Assembly: GCF_963678635.1 (NCBI RefSeq)
Contig: NW_026970803.1
Span: 1 to 52,327, forward strand
Length of the DNA stretch: 52,327 nt
Origin: Symsagittifera roscoffensis
Taxonomy: Eukaryota; Xenacoelomorpha; Acoela; Convolutidae
Reading direction: 5' to 3'
Position numbers and translations under genes: made by a program. This document shows, in pieces, positions 8,354 through 17,315 of the stretch. Positions within the stretch are counted from its first letter, which is position 1. The number at the start of each line of letters is the position of its first letter. The notes under the pieces are model-generated. The model searched no databases, was not told where the DNA came from, and was given only the letters and a program-made list of their open reading frames with translations.

Positions 8354-10959
8354 AATTATTAATTTTTCTCCAAACCCTTTTTCTAATAACCTCAAATCAA
8401 AATATAAACCCTTCCCCTCGTACAGGACCACAAGATTTATTAGTAACACATTACGATTGCGAAGAAAATGAACAAAAAACACTACATAAATATGCAATCA
8501 ATCAGGTATCACAATGTGAAACAGAACCACAAGCTATAGAAACCACAGATATAATAGCAACACTCTATTCAAAAGCCCGAGCAACAACAGTTACAGGTTA
8601 TAAATTCACAGCAACATTTTCCGAAAAGAAAGTACATTGTTCACAAGTCTCGAACGGAAACAAAAACCGACTTGACCATGAATCATTCTACCAAAGTAAT
8701 ATAGAACGTCTTTTACATCTCAATCCCGACGATTGTAAAAATGAATTACTTAGACTAAACATCACAAAAAATAAAAACTCCCAAAGAAAATTAGTTAATT
8801 TTCAAGTTTTTTCAGACTCTGTACATCAATCACAACTTGAAAGACACCAAGGACATATAAGACTAGACGAAAAATACCCGTATAACGGCGCACACGGACG
8901 ATTAACCTATGACCTACATGATAAACACTGGATACCACACATTGGTATAAATAACCCATCAAACTGCAAAGCAGACACAAAAAATAAAGGATACCAAGAA
9001 ATAATGTTTTTCGATTGGAAAATACAACTCGAAAAAATACAACTCACACGAGATTTATCTGATAATACAATGATCTATCAAGGAATCCGACTACCTTGTA
9101 AAAATGATCAAGGATATTGCGACCCTACAACGAGAACACAAGCAACAATTGTTTGGTTCCCCGAAGACACATGTACAACATTTCAAGTAGCAAAAATACA
9201 CGCTCGTATGATAAAATTTCACGAAAAATATTTCATACAATCAATTCCATATGAACAAGTCCATCCATCACGCAAACTAAGTTCCGATTTTCGAAACATA
9301 GACAATATAGAAAATAAATTGACACGTTTTCAAATATATCAAGAAACAGAACTTGCATGTAAATACAGGAATCCACTTCACAGAACACAATACTCTGAAA
9401 TATTAGTTGAATATGAAAAAGGATTCGACATGACCACTGGTAAAGTAAAAATCGACCCATACGCCACAGGTCATCCTCTAAACGAAGGAACATCCTATAT
9501 ACCAGTTAATTTTCAAAAAAGCAACGGACAACCTGGTGGACATCTAAAACCTTATGACACCAGAAGCACACGCTTACAAGAATTATCACTAATGAATACT
9601 ACATATTTTGGTAATATCCACTATGATATTCATTTGGATATGAAACTAGACTATACAATTAGCCGCATTTTTCAAGAAATGTCACTCTCCGAATTAGAAA
9701 CACTACATCAACTATGCGAATTAGAACGAACACAAATACTACAATCACTTGCACTAGCAGTATTAAAAATACCCTACGCAGGATACTTATTATCAGGAAA
9801 TAGATCAAATTTTTTAGACTACGAAGGAAACATCTTATGGTTTTATACTTGTACTAAAAAAGTATCACCACTATACGTTTTTGAAGATAAACGATGTTAT
9901 AAAAGAATTCCTATCTTTTATAAGAATAAAGTACATTTCGTGGATACACTTTCACGAAGAACCTATTTCTGGGATACCGCAGTCCCATGTGGATCAGAAA
10001 ATAGCCACAATGTAGTACAACTAAACCCTGATGAAAACAAATATTATCTTCTCACTCCATATCCCACATTAATGCAATCACTCAAAAAATTTTCACCAGA
10101 AAGCATTCGCGCTATTGCTCGAAACCCAAATATAGACTTACAATCAATAGGAATCTATTCAAAATCAGATATTCAACATCACATTAGAACACAACAATTC
10201 CAAGAATTATTAACACAAATGGACACTATACAAAGACAATCAATAGACCAAAACTTACGCAAACTTGCAGAAACCGCAGGATTTGCCGATATCTACACGC
10301 AAGACTATAGCGGATATTTTAAAGACATAAAAGATTATATATATCTAAACGGCGAAAAATACCGTCCCCAAGATATATCACCAATTAACATTTTTAGCTT
10401 TGTTACACTCAAAAATGAGATCCTAGATTTTCTAGGATGGCCCTACTACATCTTAGAAAAATTGACTATTTTATACGCAATGTTTAACTTTATTGGATTT
10501 CTTTTCTCACTCTTAAAAGGAATCTACAATACATGTGCTATACACACACAAGTAAACAGACAAGCAAGCGTAGCACGCATACTCTTTGCAGGATTTTTTG
10601 GAATTTTTTCCACATCTATAAACAAAATTCTTTTAGACGCACAAATAAAAGAATATAACACAAAAATAACAACACGACAAAATACATACGACGAAGAACA
10701 TAACAATGTCGACACACAGCCAACGGCACCACAATTACCACCCCTACCAAATAACCATCCACTATCCCTAGCCCCGCGAAATTTTAGAAATTTAGCAATC
10801 ACACATAATCCAAATTTTCGACTCACCACATCACAAAGTCCCGTCCAACATATAATGACACATCCATCACAAGATGATAATACTTATGAACAAATTATTG
10901 AACAGCCCCATACCACCGCTTTTCAATCTCAAAATAATAATTTTTTTAGCCCACGATGA
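8341..10959 (+). CDS. env: Envelope-like glycoprotein, 872 codons
   Basis: ATG at 8341; hydrophobic N-terminal signal peptide (about residues 1-18); long Cys-containing ectodomain starting with a YDC motif near residue 39; hydrophobic membrane segment at about residues 700-730, a second hydrophobic stretch at about 745-765, then a proline/glutamine-rich tail of about 105 residues. The layout is that of a type I viral fusion glycoprotein, and its place after pol is where env lies in errantiviruses and other invertebrate retroviruses. The N-terminal YDC and Cys spacing resemble the chuvirus-like glycoproteins captured by several invertebrate LTR elements; that is recollection of the pattern, not an alignment. 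I see no clear furin site. The stop overlaps the next ATG (ATGA at 10956-10959). Confidence 0.75.
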   Translation: MYILKLLIFLQTLFLITSNQNINPSPRTGPQDLLVTHYDCEENEQKTLHKYAINQVSQCETEPQAIETTDIIATLYSKARATTVTGYKFTATFSEKKVHCSQVSNGNKNRLDHESFYQSNIERLLHLNPDDCKNELLRLNITKNKNSQRKLVNFQVFSDSVHQSQLERHQGHIRLDEKYPYNGAHGRLTYDLHDKHWIPHIGINNPSNCKADTKNKGYQEIMFFDWKIQLEKIQLTRDLSDNTMIYQGIRLPCKNDQGYCDPTTRTQATIVWFPEDTCTTFQVAKIHARMIKFHEKYFIQSIPYEQVHPSRKLSSDFRNIDNIENKLTRFQIYQETELACKYRNPLHRTQYSEILVEYEKGFDMTTGKVKIDPYATGHPLNEGTSYIPVNFQKSNGQPGGHLKPYDTRSTRLQELSLMNTTYFGNIHYDIHLDMKLDYTISRIFQEMSLSELETLHQLCELERTQILQSLALAVLKIPYAGYLLSGNRSNFLDYEGNILWFYTCTKKVSPLYVFEDKRCYKRIPIFYKNKVHFVDTLSRRTYFWDTAVPCGSENSHNVVQLNPDENKYYLLTPYPTLMQSLKKFSPESIRAIARNPNIDLQSIGIYSKSDIQHHIRTQQFQELLTQMDTIQRQSIDQNLRKLAETAGFADIYTQDYSGYFKDIKDYIYLNGEKYRPQDISPINIFSFVTLKNEILDFLGWPYYILEKLTILYAMFNFIGFLFSLLKGIYNTCAIHTQVNRQASVARILFAGFFGIFSTSINKILLDAQIKEYNTKITTRQNTYDEEHNNVDTQPTAPQLPPLPNNHPLSLAPRNFRNLAITHNPNFRLTTSQSPVQHIMTHPSQDDNTYEQIIEQPHTTAFQSQNNNFFSPR

Positions 10960-12749
10960 GCCGCCAACTTGGATCACTCCATCGATCAAATTCCCATCCA
11001 ACCAACCTTACCTCTTCAATCCCAATAATACCACTTTTTGCTTTTCCGCCACCCGATTTTCCATCTAGCAATGTAACATCAGGCATGAATTCCGACACTA
11101 ACTCACAAATTTCAGTTTTATACTCCATTTCACAGCTAAATAACCCGAATATTGAAACCCCCGACGAATTTGCCGACTCAGAACCATCTCCATCCAATAA
11201 TTTTCATAACCCTTCTCATTTTTCTCAACCTCCTTTTCAACCCATATTATCAAATAACCCTGACCCAATCACTCCTACACCCTCTTATGCTTCCCAAGTT
11301 ACCCCAACCTACTCCTCATACCATTCTGACCAATCATCTCCAGACACCCCCCGAATCTCCCCAGAGCTAGACAATTTTATTACCCTCCAACAACAACCCT
11401 ACCACCTTAACACCCCGACCATAAACCAAATCTCCTCCACTACAAATTCATCCAATCCCCCTGCACCCTCTTCAAATTATACCGAATCATTAGCACCATC
11501 ATCCACATCAACTGAATCCTCACTCAACACTAATAGAGCTTATCGCACTTTTAAAAGAAAGTTCCCCAACCATCCTTTCCCAGCAAAACCAGGAACAGCC
11601 CGAGAATACATCAACCACCCCCAACATACTAACACTAGAGAATTTTTAGCCATCACTTTACCCTCATTTCCACAATACACCTTAAACACCCCTCATGACG
11701 CTAACGAAACACGCAACTTTGTAGACGAATACGTTTTAATGCCCACTCTCTCTTGGACCTCATACTATCATTTCACTAACCCTCTTTGCTTACCTTTAAC
11801 TAACACATCCATTGATATAGACCGAAACAAAGACATGCTATATCGACTAACTACACCACTCACCGCTAGACAATTTACTTACGTTGGATATAAAAAATCA
11901 CTAAAAATACACACTGCACCTAGAGCTAACGAATACACACTAGAATACTATGATCACAACATCATCAGAGCTAACCAAGATCAATTCTTAGACGACGATC
12001 GCTTCGCTAACCCACAAATCACCGAGAAATTTTTCATCAAGACACCATATGTATTTACACTAAACATCTTCGACCGAAAGTTTGATCACATTATTTCAGA
12101 AGCACTAACAAGCACACAAGCGTACGAAAGTTTTAAAGAACGCTTCCAAATCTTTTCACTAACCTTTCATTTCCTTGCACCACACGAAAGAGATTTACAC
12201 TGCTCACACGATATTATGTTGCGAACTAAACAAACACATACATACAGTTACTATCGTTTCATCCAAAATCACTTTGACCTCCACACACCCTCTAGACAAC
12301 CACACCATCGCTTTCAATTCATCAATTCAAAATACACTTCACCGTATTTCCTAAATTTCACATATTGTATTAAAAATACTAACCTTCATGGTATTCTTCG
12401 TAATTATGACCCCATAACCCAAATGTATATTTTCTGCCCCATCACCAAGACCTTCAACGCAGAAGAATCCCGACCCTTCCTTATCCCGCACGAGTTTGTA
12501 CAGCCTATAGAAATACCCATTTTAGAATTCATCCACAACACTAAATTTAACCACAAGTTATATAACTTAATCCAAAACACACCTTATGAGTTTGCAGTAG
12601 GCACTGAAGAACTAACCACTATTAAGGCACTTCAATTGCTTTGGCCACTACTTCAAACTAAAAATATCATCCGCATCTTAGCTAAACTACTAACAACTTC
12701 AGAACTAATTCACGATATCTTCCCCCACGGTTTTTTCCCCGACGACTAA
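10956..12749 (+). CDS. Orphan ORF after env, 597 codons
   Basis: Starts at ATG 10956 inside the Env stop (ATGA), a spacing typical of coupled translation. Residues 1 to about 190 are Ser/Thr/Pro/Asn-rich and disordered. A basic patch (about 193-200) precedes a well-mixed, probably folded region (about 200-597) rich in Phe, Tyr, His and Thr. No signal peptide, membrane segment, Cys cluster or known motif, so it is likely cytoplasmic or nuclear. Base use differs from the upstream genes: more C, fewer A. The only sequence following the stop before a perfect splice donor is CAG. Possible roles (regulator, export factor, silencing suppressor) are speculation. Intact in copy B with two amino-acid differences. 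Confidence 0.75.
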   Translation: MSRQLGSLHRSNSHPTNLTSSIPIIPLFAFPPPDFPSSNVTSGMNSDTNSQISVLYSISQLNNPNIETPDEFADSEPSPSNNFHNPSHFSQPPFQPILSNNPDPITPTPSYASQVTPTYSSYHSDQSSPDTPRISPELDNFITLQQQPYHLNTPTINQISSTTNSSNPPAPSSNYTESLAPSSTSTESSLNTNRAYRTFKRKFPNHPFPAKPGTAREYINHPQHTNTREFLAITLPSFPQYTLNTPHDANETRNFVDEYVLMPTLSWTSYYHFTNPLCLPLTNTSIDIDRNKDMLYRLTTPLTARQFTYVGYKKSLKIHTAPRANEYTLEYYDHNIIRANQDQFLDDDRFANPQITEKFFIKTPYVFTLNIFDRKFDHIISEALTSTQAYESFKERFQIFSLTFHFLAPHERDLHCSHDIMLRTKQTHTYSYYRFIQNHFDLHTPSRQPHHRFQFINSKYTSPYFLNFTYCIKNTNLHGILRNYDPITQMYIFCPITKTFNAEESRPFLIPHEFVQPIEIPILEFIHNTKFNHKLYNLIQNTPYEFAVGTEELTTIKALQLLWPLLQTKNIIRILAKLLTTSELIHDIFPHGFFPDD

Positions 12750-12752
12750 CAG

Positions 12753-12831
12753 GTAAGTATGAACTAAATGAATATTACTAACTAATTAAAATATTGAAAA
12801 ACTCACCATTCCTTATTCATGTTTTCTTTAG
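12753..12831 (+). other. 79-nt intron just after the last stop codon
   Basis: Donor CAG|GTAAGTATG at 12750-12761 matches the metazoan consensus fully; acceptor TTTTCTTTAG ends at 12831; a perfect branch-point word TACTAAC lies at 12776-12782. The stop codon of the orphan ORF ends three bases before the exon boundary, so an exon junction here would not trigger decay. Prediction from sequence only. Confidence 0.6.
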
Positions 12832-14364
12832 ATTTTTAGCCTTCATCTTCAATCATCTGAAAAATTCACAAAAGAAAAATAAAAAATAGCAAACTTCTTC
12901 AAAACTATTTAAAACCCTATTTAACTTTTGCACCAACAATTAAATAAATATAATACCAATGCAGTAAATTAATTTATAAAATTTTCCCCTAAAAGCAGTA
13001 AATCTACATATGATGAAAATTTGTATCTTAAAATTCCCCCATTACTAGCAGTAAATTTCCAAATTCTATGCAGTAAATTAATAAAATGCAATTGCAGTAC
13101 TAACCTTTTGATATTTTCATTCATTCGCACAGAAATTCTATCCACACTCGCACAGCTCGCCCACGAAGAATTGTTTAAAATAATGAATTTCAGTTTCAAG
13201 TTTTCACACTCAACAACTCTAACAAATAATAACAAGTTTCAAACTTTCCTTTAACCCGGTTGGAAAGGAATCATATACTAAACAAAACTAACCAACGCAG
13301 CTTACTAAATACCACAAATCATAAAATAACAGCATGACTAAGAAAAGGAAACCAACGGTACCCAAACCGGATTAACCCAGTTTAAAACTGGATAATTTAT
13401 TCTTTTGAAGACTATTACAAAGTCTTAGAAAGAAATAATAAAACACAAAAAAGTCAAAAGACAAACCCATACCACAAACAATTTGCTTTTTGGAAAAAGT
13501 ACATAACCAACAAAACATAAGTAAAACCACAACAAACCCAACATAAAATGTTGTCACATAACAGGACCCCTCATAAAAACCGCATGAAATCATACTCCCA
13601 CACCTGGCCTAACCCACCAGGAAAGGACGTCCTGAGCATGCTCTATAGCCGGCCTAACCCACCGTGCTACATCCACGCTTTGTGACCACACCTTTATTTT
13701 TAATAAGAGCTACTCAAGGGTGAGTAACTCTTCAAAATAACCGAACTAAAACAAAAAGCTTTTGTGAAAACAACTAACTAAAATCATTATTAAAAAATAT
13801 TAAACTAATAAAAGTTTTATAAAATGTAAAATCACATGATGCAATATATAGATCAGAATACAACACCAAGGACGAACATCAAAAGACAAGACGACCTCAC
13901 TACACTCGAGAGAGAATCACCAACTACAATCGATATGCCGCTCACAATCACAACTCAAAGGATTTAGAGTACGACTTGACTTCGCAGAAAAGGACTTCAT
14001 CGAACTAGACCAATGACCACCTCGATGTTCAAGTATACGTACAGATCCGAGTAACCAGGCATCCCCTCCACGCACAATCTCCACGCCATTCCCGAGCTAG
14101 ATCAAACACAAAAGAAGTTCTCTCCGAAGAACAGAAAAACCTGACATAGCCAACCATTCTGAAACCAGAATTGATGCTGTTGCAGAGACTCAGTCGTTGT
14201 CACAAGAAGAACACAACGTCTTGTGTCCTCAATTCCAGATCCCTGGAACTTCCTTAACAAAAAGGAAACAAAAGAAAAATGATGTTCGCCAAATACCAAC
14301 GTCCATCATCCATCCTTGAACTACAAAAGAACTGTTCTAAAAAACTCTGTAAAACCCGGATGGG
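12832..14364 (+). other. 3' noncoding region with short direct repeats
   Basis: 1.5 kb without a credible gene. It has four copies of GCAGTAAAT (12961, 12995, 13048, 13070) plus one GCAGTAC (13094); the 13-base repeat GGCCTAACCCACC at 13606-13618 and 13651-13663; and a palindrome CCAGTTTAAAACTGG at about 13378-13392. Such a block in a retroelement may serve RNA export or packaging. The equivalent in copy B is 30314-31846. Confidence 0.55.
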
Positions 14365-14772
14365 TGGAACCTGATCTAAACTATATTTTATGATTGGATA
14401 AATTAAATGTTTTACCAATGTAAAGTATTTAATATTAACCAATCATGATCCATCTAACTAACAACCCACTTATTTGTAAGTGCTGAAGTTACTTGTAATT
14501 TCAGCACCAGAGAGATTTGAATTTAACTTAGAAATTAGTTGGACTCTCCCGAGCACTTCAGCAGCCGCAATAAACCAGTATACCCTAGATCTATTGAGCC
14601 TAGCAGAGACTAGTTAAACAACCTGAGACTAGATAGTATAAGAGTAAGATTAGGATCGGTATTAGACTAAGAAGTTGCACGAATCTATCCGGCCGAAAAT
14701 AAGATAGCGTGACGAGCAGACGGTGTACCCTATCCGAAATTACTCTATGAGTTACACTCCAGTCCTAACTCA
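14365..14772 (+). repeat. 3' LTR of giant element (copy A), 408 bp
   Basis: Boundaries were set by comparison with the LTRs at 48198-48605 and 29906-30313. It begins TGGAACC and ends CTAACTCA (TG...CA). Visible signals are AATAAA at 14569-14574 and a TATA-like TATAAG at 14637-14642. There are two inverted repeats: ATGATTGG-type arms at 14390-14408 and 14427-14446, and 8-bp arms GTGCTGAA / TTCAGCAC at 14480-14487 and 14500-14507. The preceding purine-rich stretch (CGGATGGG) is only a weak polypurine tract. Confidence 0.95.
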
Positions 14773-14775
14773 GTG

Positions 14776-14895
14776 CACACCGCCCGGGTTGAAAATCAAG
14801 AATAAAACCAGTCCATTCAGGAATGTAAAAATAACCAAGATAGATAGAAGATAGTACAGGAGTACATTAGTTCGCTTTATTTTGCGTTTTGCCAT
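14776..14895 (-). pseudogene. Interrupted host ORF, N-terminal part
   Basis: On the minus strand an ATG at 14895-14893 opens a frame of 40 codons that reaches the retroelement boundary. It reads as a basic N-terminus (KRKIKR), a long hydrophobic segment of about 25 residues and then PGG, as in a single-pass membrane protein. Across the insertion, using the GTGC duplication once, the frame continues at 48196 without a shift and ends at TAA (48061-48059), for 85 codons in all. The second half has non-repetitive, codon-like sequence. Gene family not recognised. It could be one exon of a longer gene; a donor-like GAG|GTCGGT precedes the stop. The AT-rich half alone would not be convincing. Confidence 0.4.
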
Positions 14896-15151
14896 AATAA
14901 TTATGCCCACTTAACGACCGGACATACCAGGGTTGACAAAAACGCTACTTCTGCAACTTTTTTAAAAGTCTTTCTCCGTACAATGAAACAGTTATAAATC
15001 AATTAAAAAGACAAGGCATTTTTTGCGTCTACTTGACGTGCGCTCCCCCTCGGTTTTACGTAAAGGTGCCGAAAAGGGTAAGCCAAAACAATGGCAATCG
15101 TTCCTTCCCTCGTAATACAAAAATAACAGATGTTAGAGTTGTTTTTGTAAT

Positions 15152-15553
15152 CAGGGACGGATTTAGGTAGGTGGGAGTGGACTCCTTTTCTCAGGGATTC
15201 GACCCCCTGCCGAACTTGTGATATTATGATATATCCAGATTTGGCGATTGACCCTAAAATTTTTCTGAAGGCCCTTTTGGCGCCACTATATACTAATTTT
15301 GAGGGGTAAGCGCGTGCCGAAAAAACGCAATTTTTTGGTCAAATTTTTCGAAAAAAAAGTGCCTAAAAACGCCTTTTTTGGCCTGTTTTTATCAAAGTGG
15401 CTGCGGCGCAGAAAATTTATTCAAAATAGGGTCTTAATATTGATTTGTGAGAGCTCAGAAAATCAATTTGGTCGACCTAAAAAAAGGGTCGACAAATTTT
15501 TCGATTTTATTAAAAATCCGCCCCTCCTCGAGAAAATCCTAAATCCGCCCCTG
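15152..15553. mobile_element. MITE-like element with 16-bp terminal inverted repeats
   Basis: Left end CAGGGACGGATTTAGG and right end CCTAAATCCGCCCCTG are inverted repeats with one mismatch. The terminal CAGGGGCGG style is common in hAT-type nonautonomous elements. Flanking 8-mers match only at 5 of 8 positions, so the target duplication is decayed or absent. The 119-codon frame inside (15299-15658) runs past the right end and is not a transposase. Degraded relatives of its interior may lie at about 25650-25800 and 28660-28740. Confidence 0.6.
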
Positions 15554-16289
15554 GCTATAATGTTAAAGCCCATATATGGATATTATAAAAGACGGGCTCT
15601 GGTGGCGGTGATGCGTCAATTCCTGAGCGCGCGTCCAATCAGAAAAATCCGCTACTGACAACTTGAATTAAAATCATGTTTTGGTTTTTGGAGGTCAACC
15701 CAGGATTTAAACCAAATTTTTAAATAAGTCAACAAATTGAGATTGAAATACGATAAAATAGAGACGAACGTTTTGATAGCAATTTTGTATGATAAATTTT
15801 TTTTCGATGTTCAATTGGAAACTTGCCTCAGTTTGTATAGGCAAATCATAAAATGGCGGGAGCGTGATGAAGCAACTATCATGTATGCTGTTCAATAAAA
15901 AATTTAAAAAATATCTTTATTTCTCACTCATTATATTGGACTCTAATCTAATCATTGAAAACTTCATTTTTTTTTCATTTTAATCATTGAAAACTTCGGC
16001 GTTTTTCATGATGCAAAATTTAAAAGCATAGTGCATCGAATTTACTGCATATAGCTCAGACTATTGGAGAATGTTTCATCATGAAAAGTAATTTAAGGTT
16101 TTGAAGACCCTTTTTTGTCAAAAATACTCTTATCCATTCAAAATATACTTCTGTGGTATATGTTTGCGTAATTGTTTGTTACCTTAAACCTGGTTCGCAG
16201 CTATATCAAAAGGGTTGTAGTTAGAAGGTCTGTAATTATGGGGTCTGGGGTAAACATCCGATATTTCAAACATCCTAACTTATATGACA

Positions 16290-16850
16290 ACAAGACTGCT
16301 CGTAACAAGGCGAAGCCCTGAATGTTCCGACTGCCTTTTAAAGTCTATGAAGCAGTAATAACATGAAAAATTTAAATGTAATAAAATAAAATAAATAAAT
16401 TTAAAAAAAAATTAGGATTTTTTTAAGGAAAACATCTTCCCACACGTCACATTAAGTACTAATGAATAGATATCGCGCCTATTAACAAATAAGTTATGGC
16501 ATATAAGCTTCCCTCAACCAACTTGGAACGATTTCTAAGACGGATTAAATCTCCGCTTACGCGTTCATTGCGCGAAATATATCGCGCGTTAATTGTCTCA
16601 AATTGGCCAAAATGACAATCTTCAAACCCCATAATTTTACGAAAAATGATCACAGGTGAAACATATTTTCAAATTTGAGCTCAAGACCACAATAGTTTTT
16701 GAAGGATATAAAAATATTGTCAAAAACGGTTAGTTAAAAAGTCGAAATTAGTCTGAAGAAAAAAAAACCCACCCGAGCACAAATATTCCGTTATTTTCGT
16801 TACGAAACTTGGAACAGTATCGTAATAAAATGACGTAAAAATTTCAAAAA
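16290..16850. repeat. Diverged interspersed repeat, copy 1
   Basis: Shares a string of colinear similar blocks with 46310-46740, including GGCGAAGCC, CTTTTAAAGTCTATG, TTTACGAAAAAT and GCACAAATATTCCGT, with indels between. Roughly 70 percent similar by eye. No coding frame or clear termini; an old dispersed family. Confidence 0.6.
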
Positions 16851-16927
16851 CATGAGAGAATCTATTTAGCCGCTTACAATATAGCAAACAAATGAGTTCT
16901 AAAATAGTAGCGTATTAAGTGTTAAAT

Positions 16928-17315
16928 GGTCCAAGTGCAGGATGAGCCCAAGCAGAAAAACGGAAAAATTTTGACTTTTATTGGTTTATACAGGCTTATT
17001 GATAAAACAATTATTAGCATTGTCAAAAATACCAAGAAAACGAGTAATTTATGCATAAATTGATTAATTTCATTAAGGTTTTTGATTAAACTTTTTTTAA
17101 AAATTCATAAGAATACGTTATGCATAAATTGAATACTTTCATTTAGTTTTTGATTAGATTTTGTTAAAAATCTTAATTAAGCTACTCAGTTTGTGCATAA
17201 AATATTCGTTTCTTTGATAATTTTGACAATTCTCATACCTAATTTACCAATTAGTTTGTAAAAATTGATATTTTTTTGTTTTTTTTTGCTCTTGGACCCA
17301 TTCTGCTCTTAGACC
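16928..17315. mobile_element. Foldback/MITE-like element with long imperfect inverted repeats
   Basis: Left arm starting GGTCCAAGTGCAGGATG pairs with the right arm, whose complement starts GGTCTAAGAGCAGAATG. Further inside, ATTGTCAAAAATACCAAG pairs with ATTGTCAAAATTATCAAAG. The centre holds a partial 70-bp direct duplication around TATGCATAAATTGA (17049 and 17119). No ORF. No clean target duplication seen. Confidence 0.55.

Larger units (their letters stand above)
1..14772 (+). mobile_element. Giant env-bearing Ty3/gypsy-like retroelement, 3' part (copy A)
   Basis: This is the 3' 14.8 kb of an LTR retroelement: rest of gag, protease, RT, RNase H, integrase, then five further open frames, 3' noncoding DNA and a 408-bp LTR. 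All large frames are open. It is colinear with copy B (position x in A matches 44678-x in B) with no net indel, and I saw only six amino-acid differences across the shared proteins. Its missing 5' part is supplied exactly by copy C: base 52327 of the window is followed, in element coordinates, by base 1. Flanking base pairs GTGC after the LTR match those before the LTR of copy C. Complete length would be about 18.9 kb, far above the 5-9 kb usual for Ty3/gypsy and errantiviruses. Confidence 0.93.

Noticed and set aside
13021-13254. 77-codon frame in the 3' noncoding region
   Set aside because: Begins at a non-ATG codon and overlaps the GCAGTAAAT repeats; no coding character.
15299-15658. 119-codon frame across the MITE
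   Set aside because: Begins inside and ends outside the element at a non-ATG start; not a transposase.
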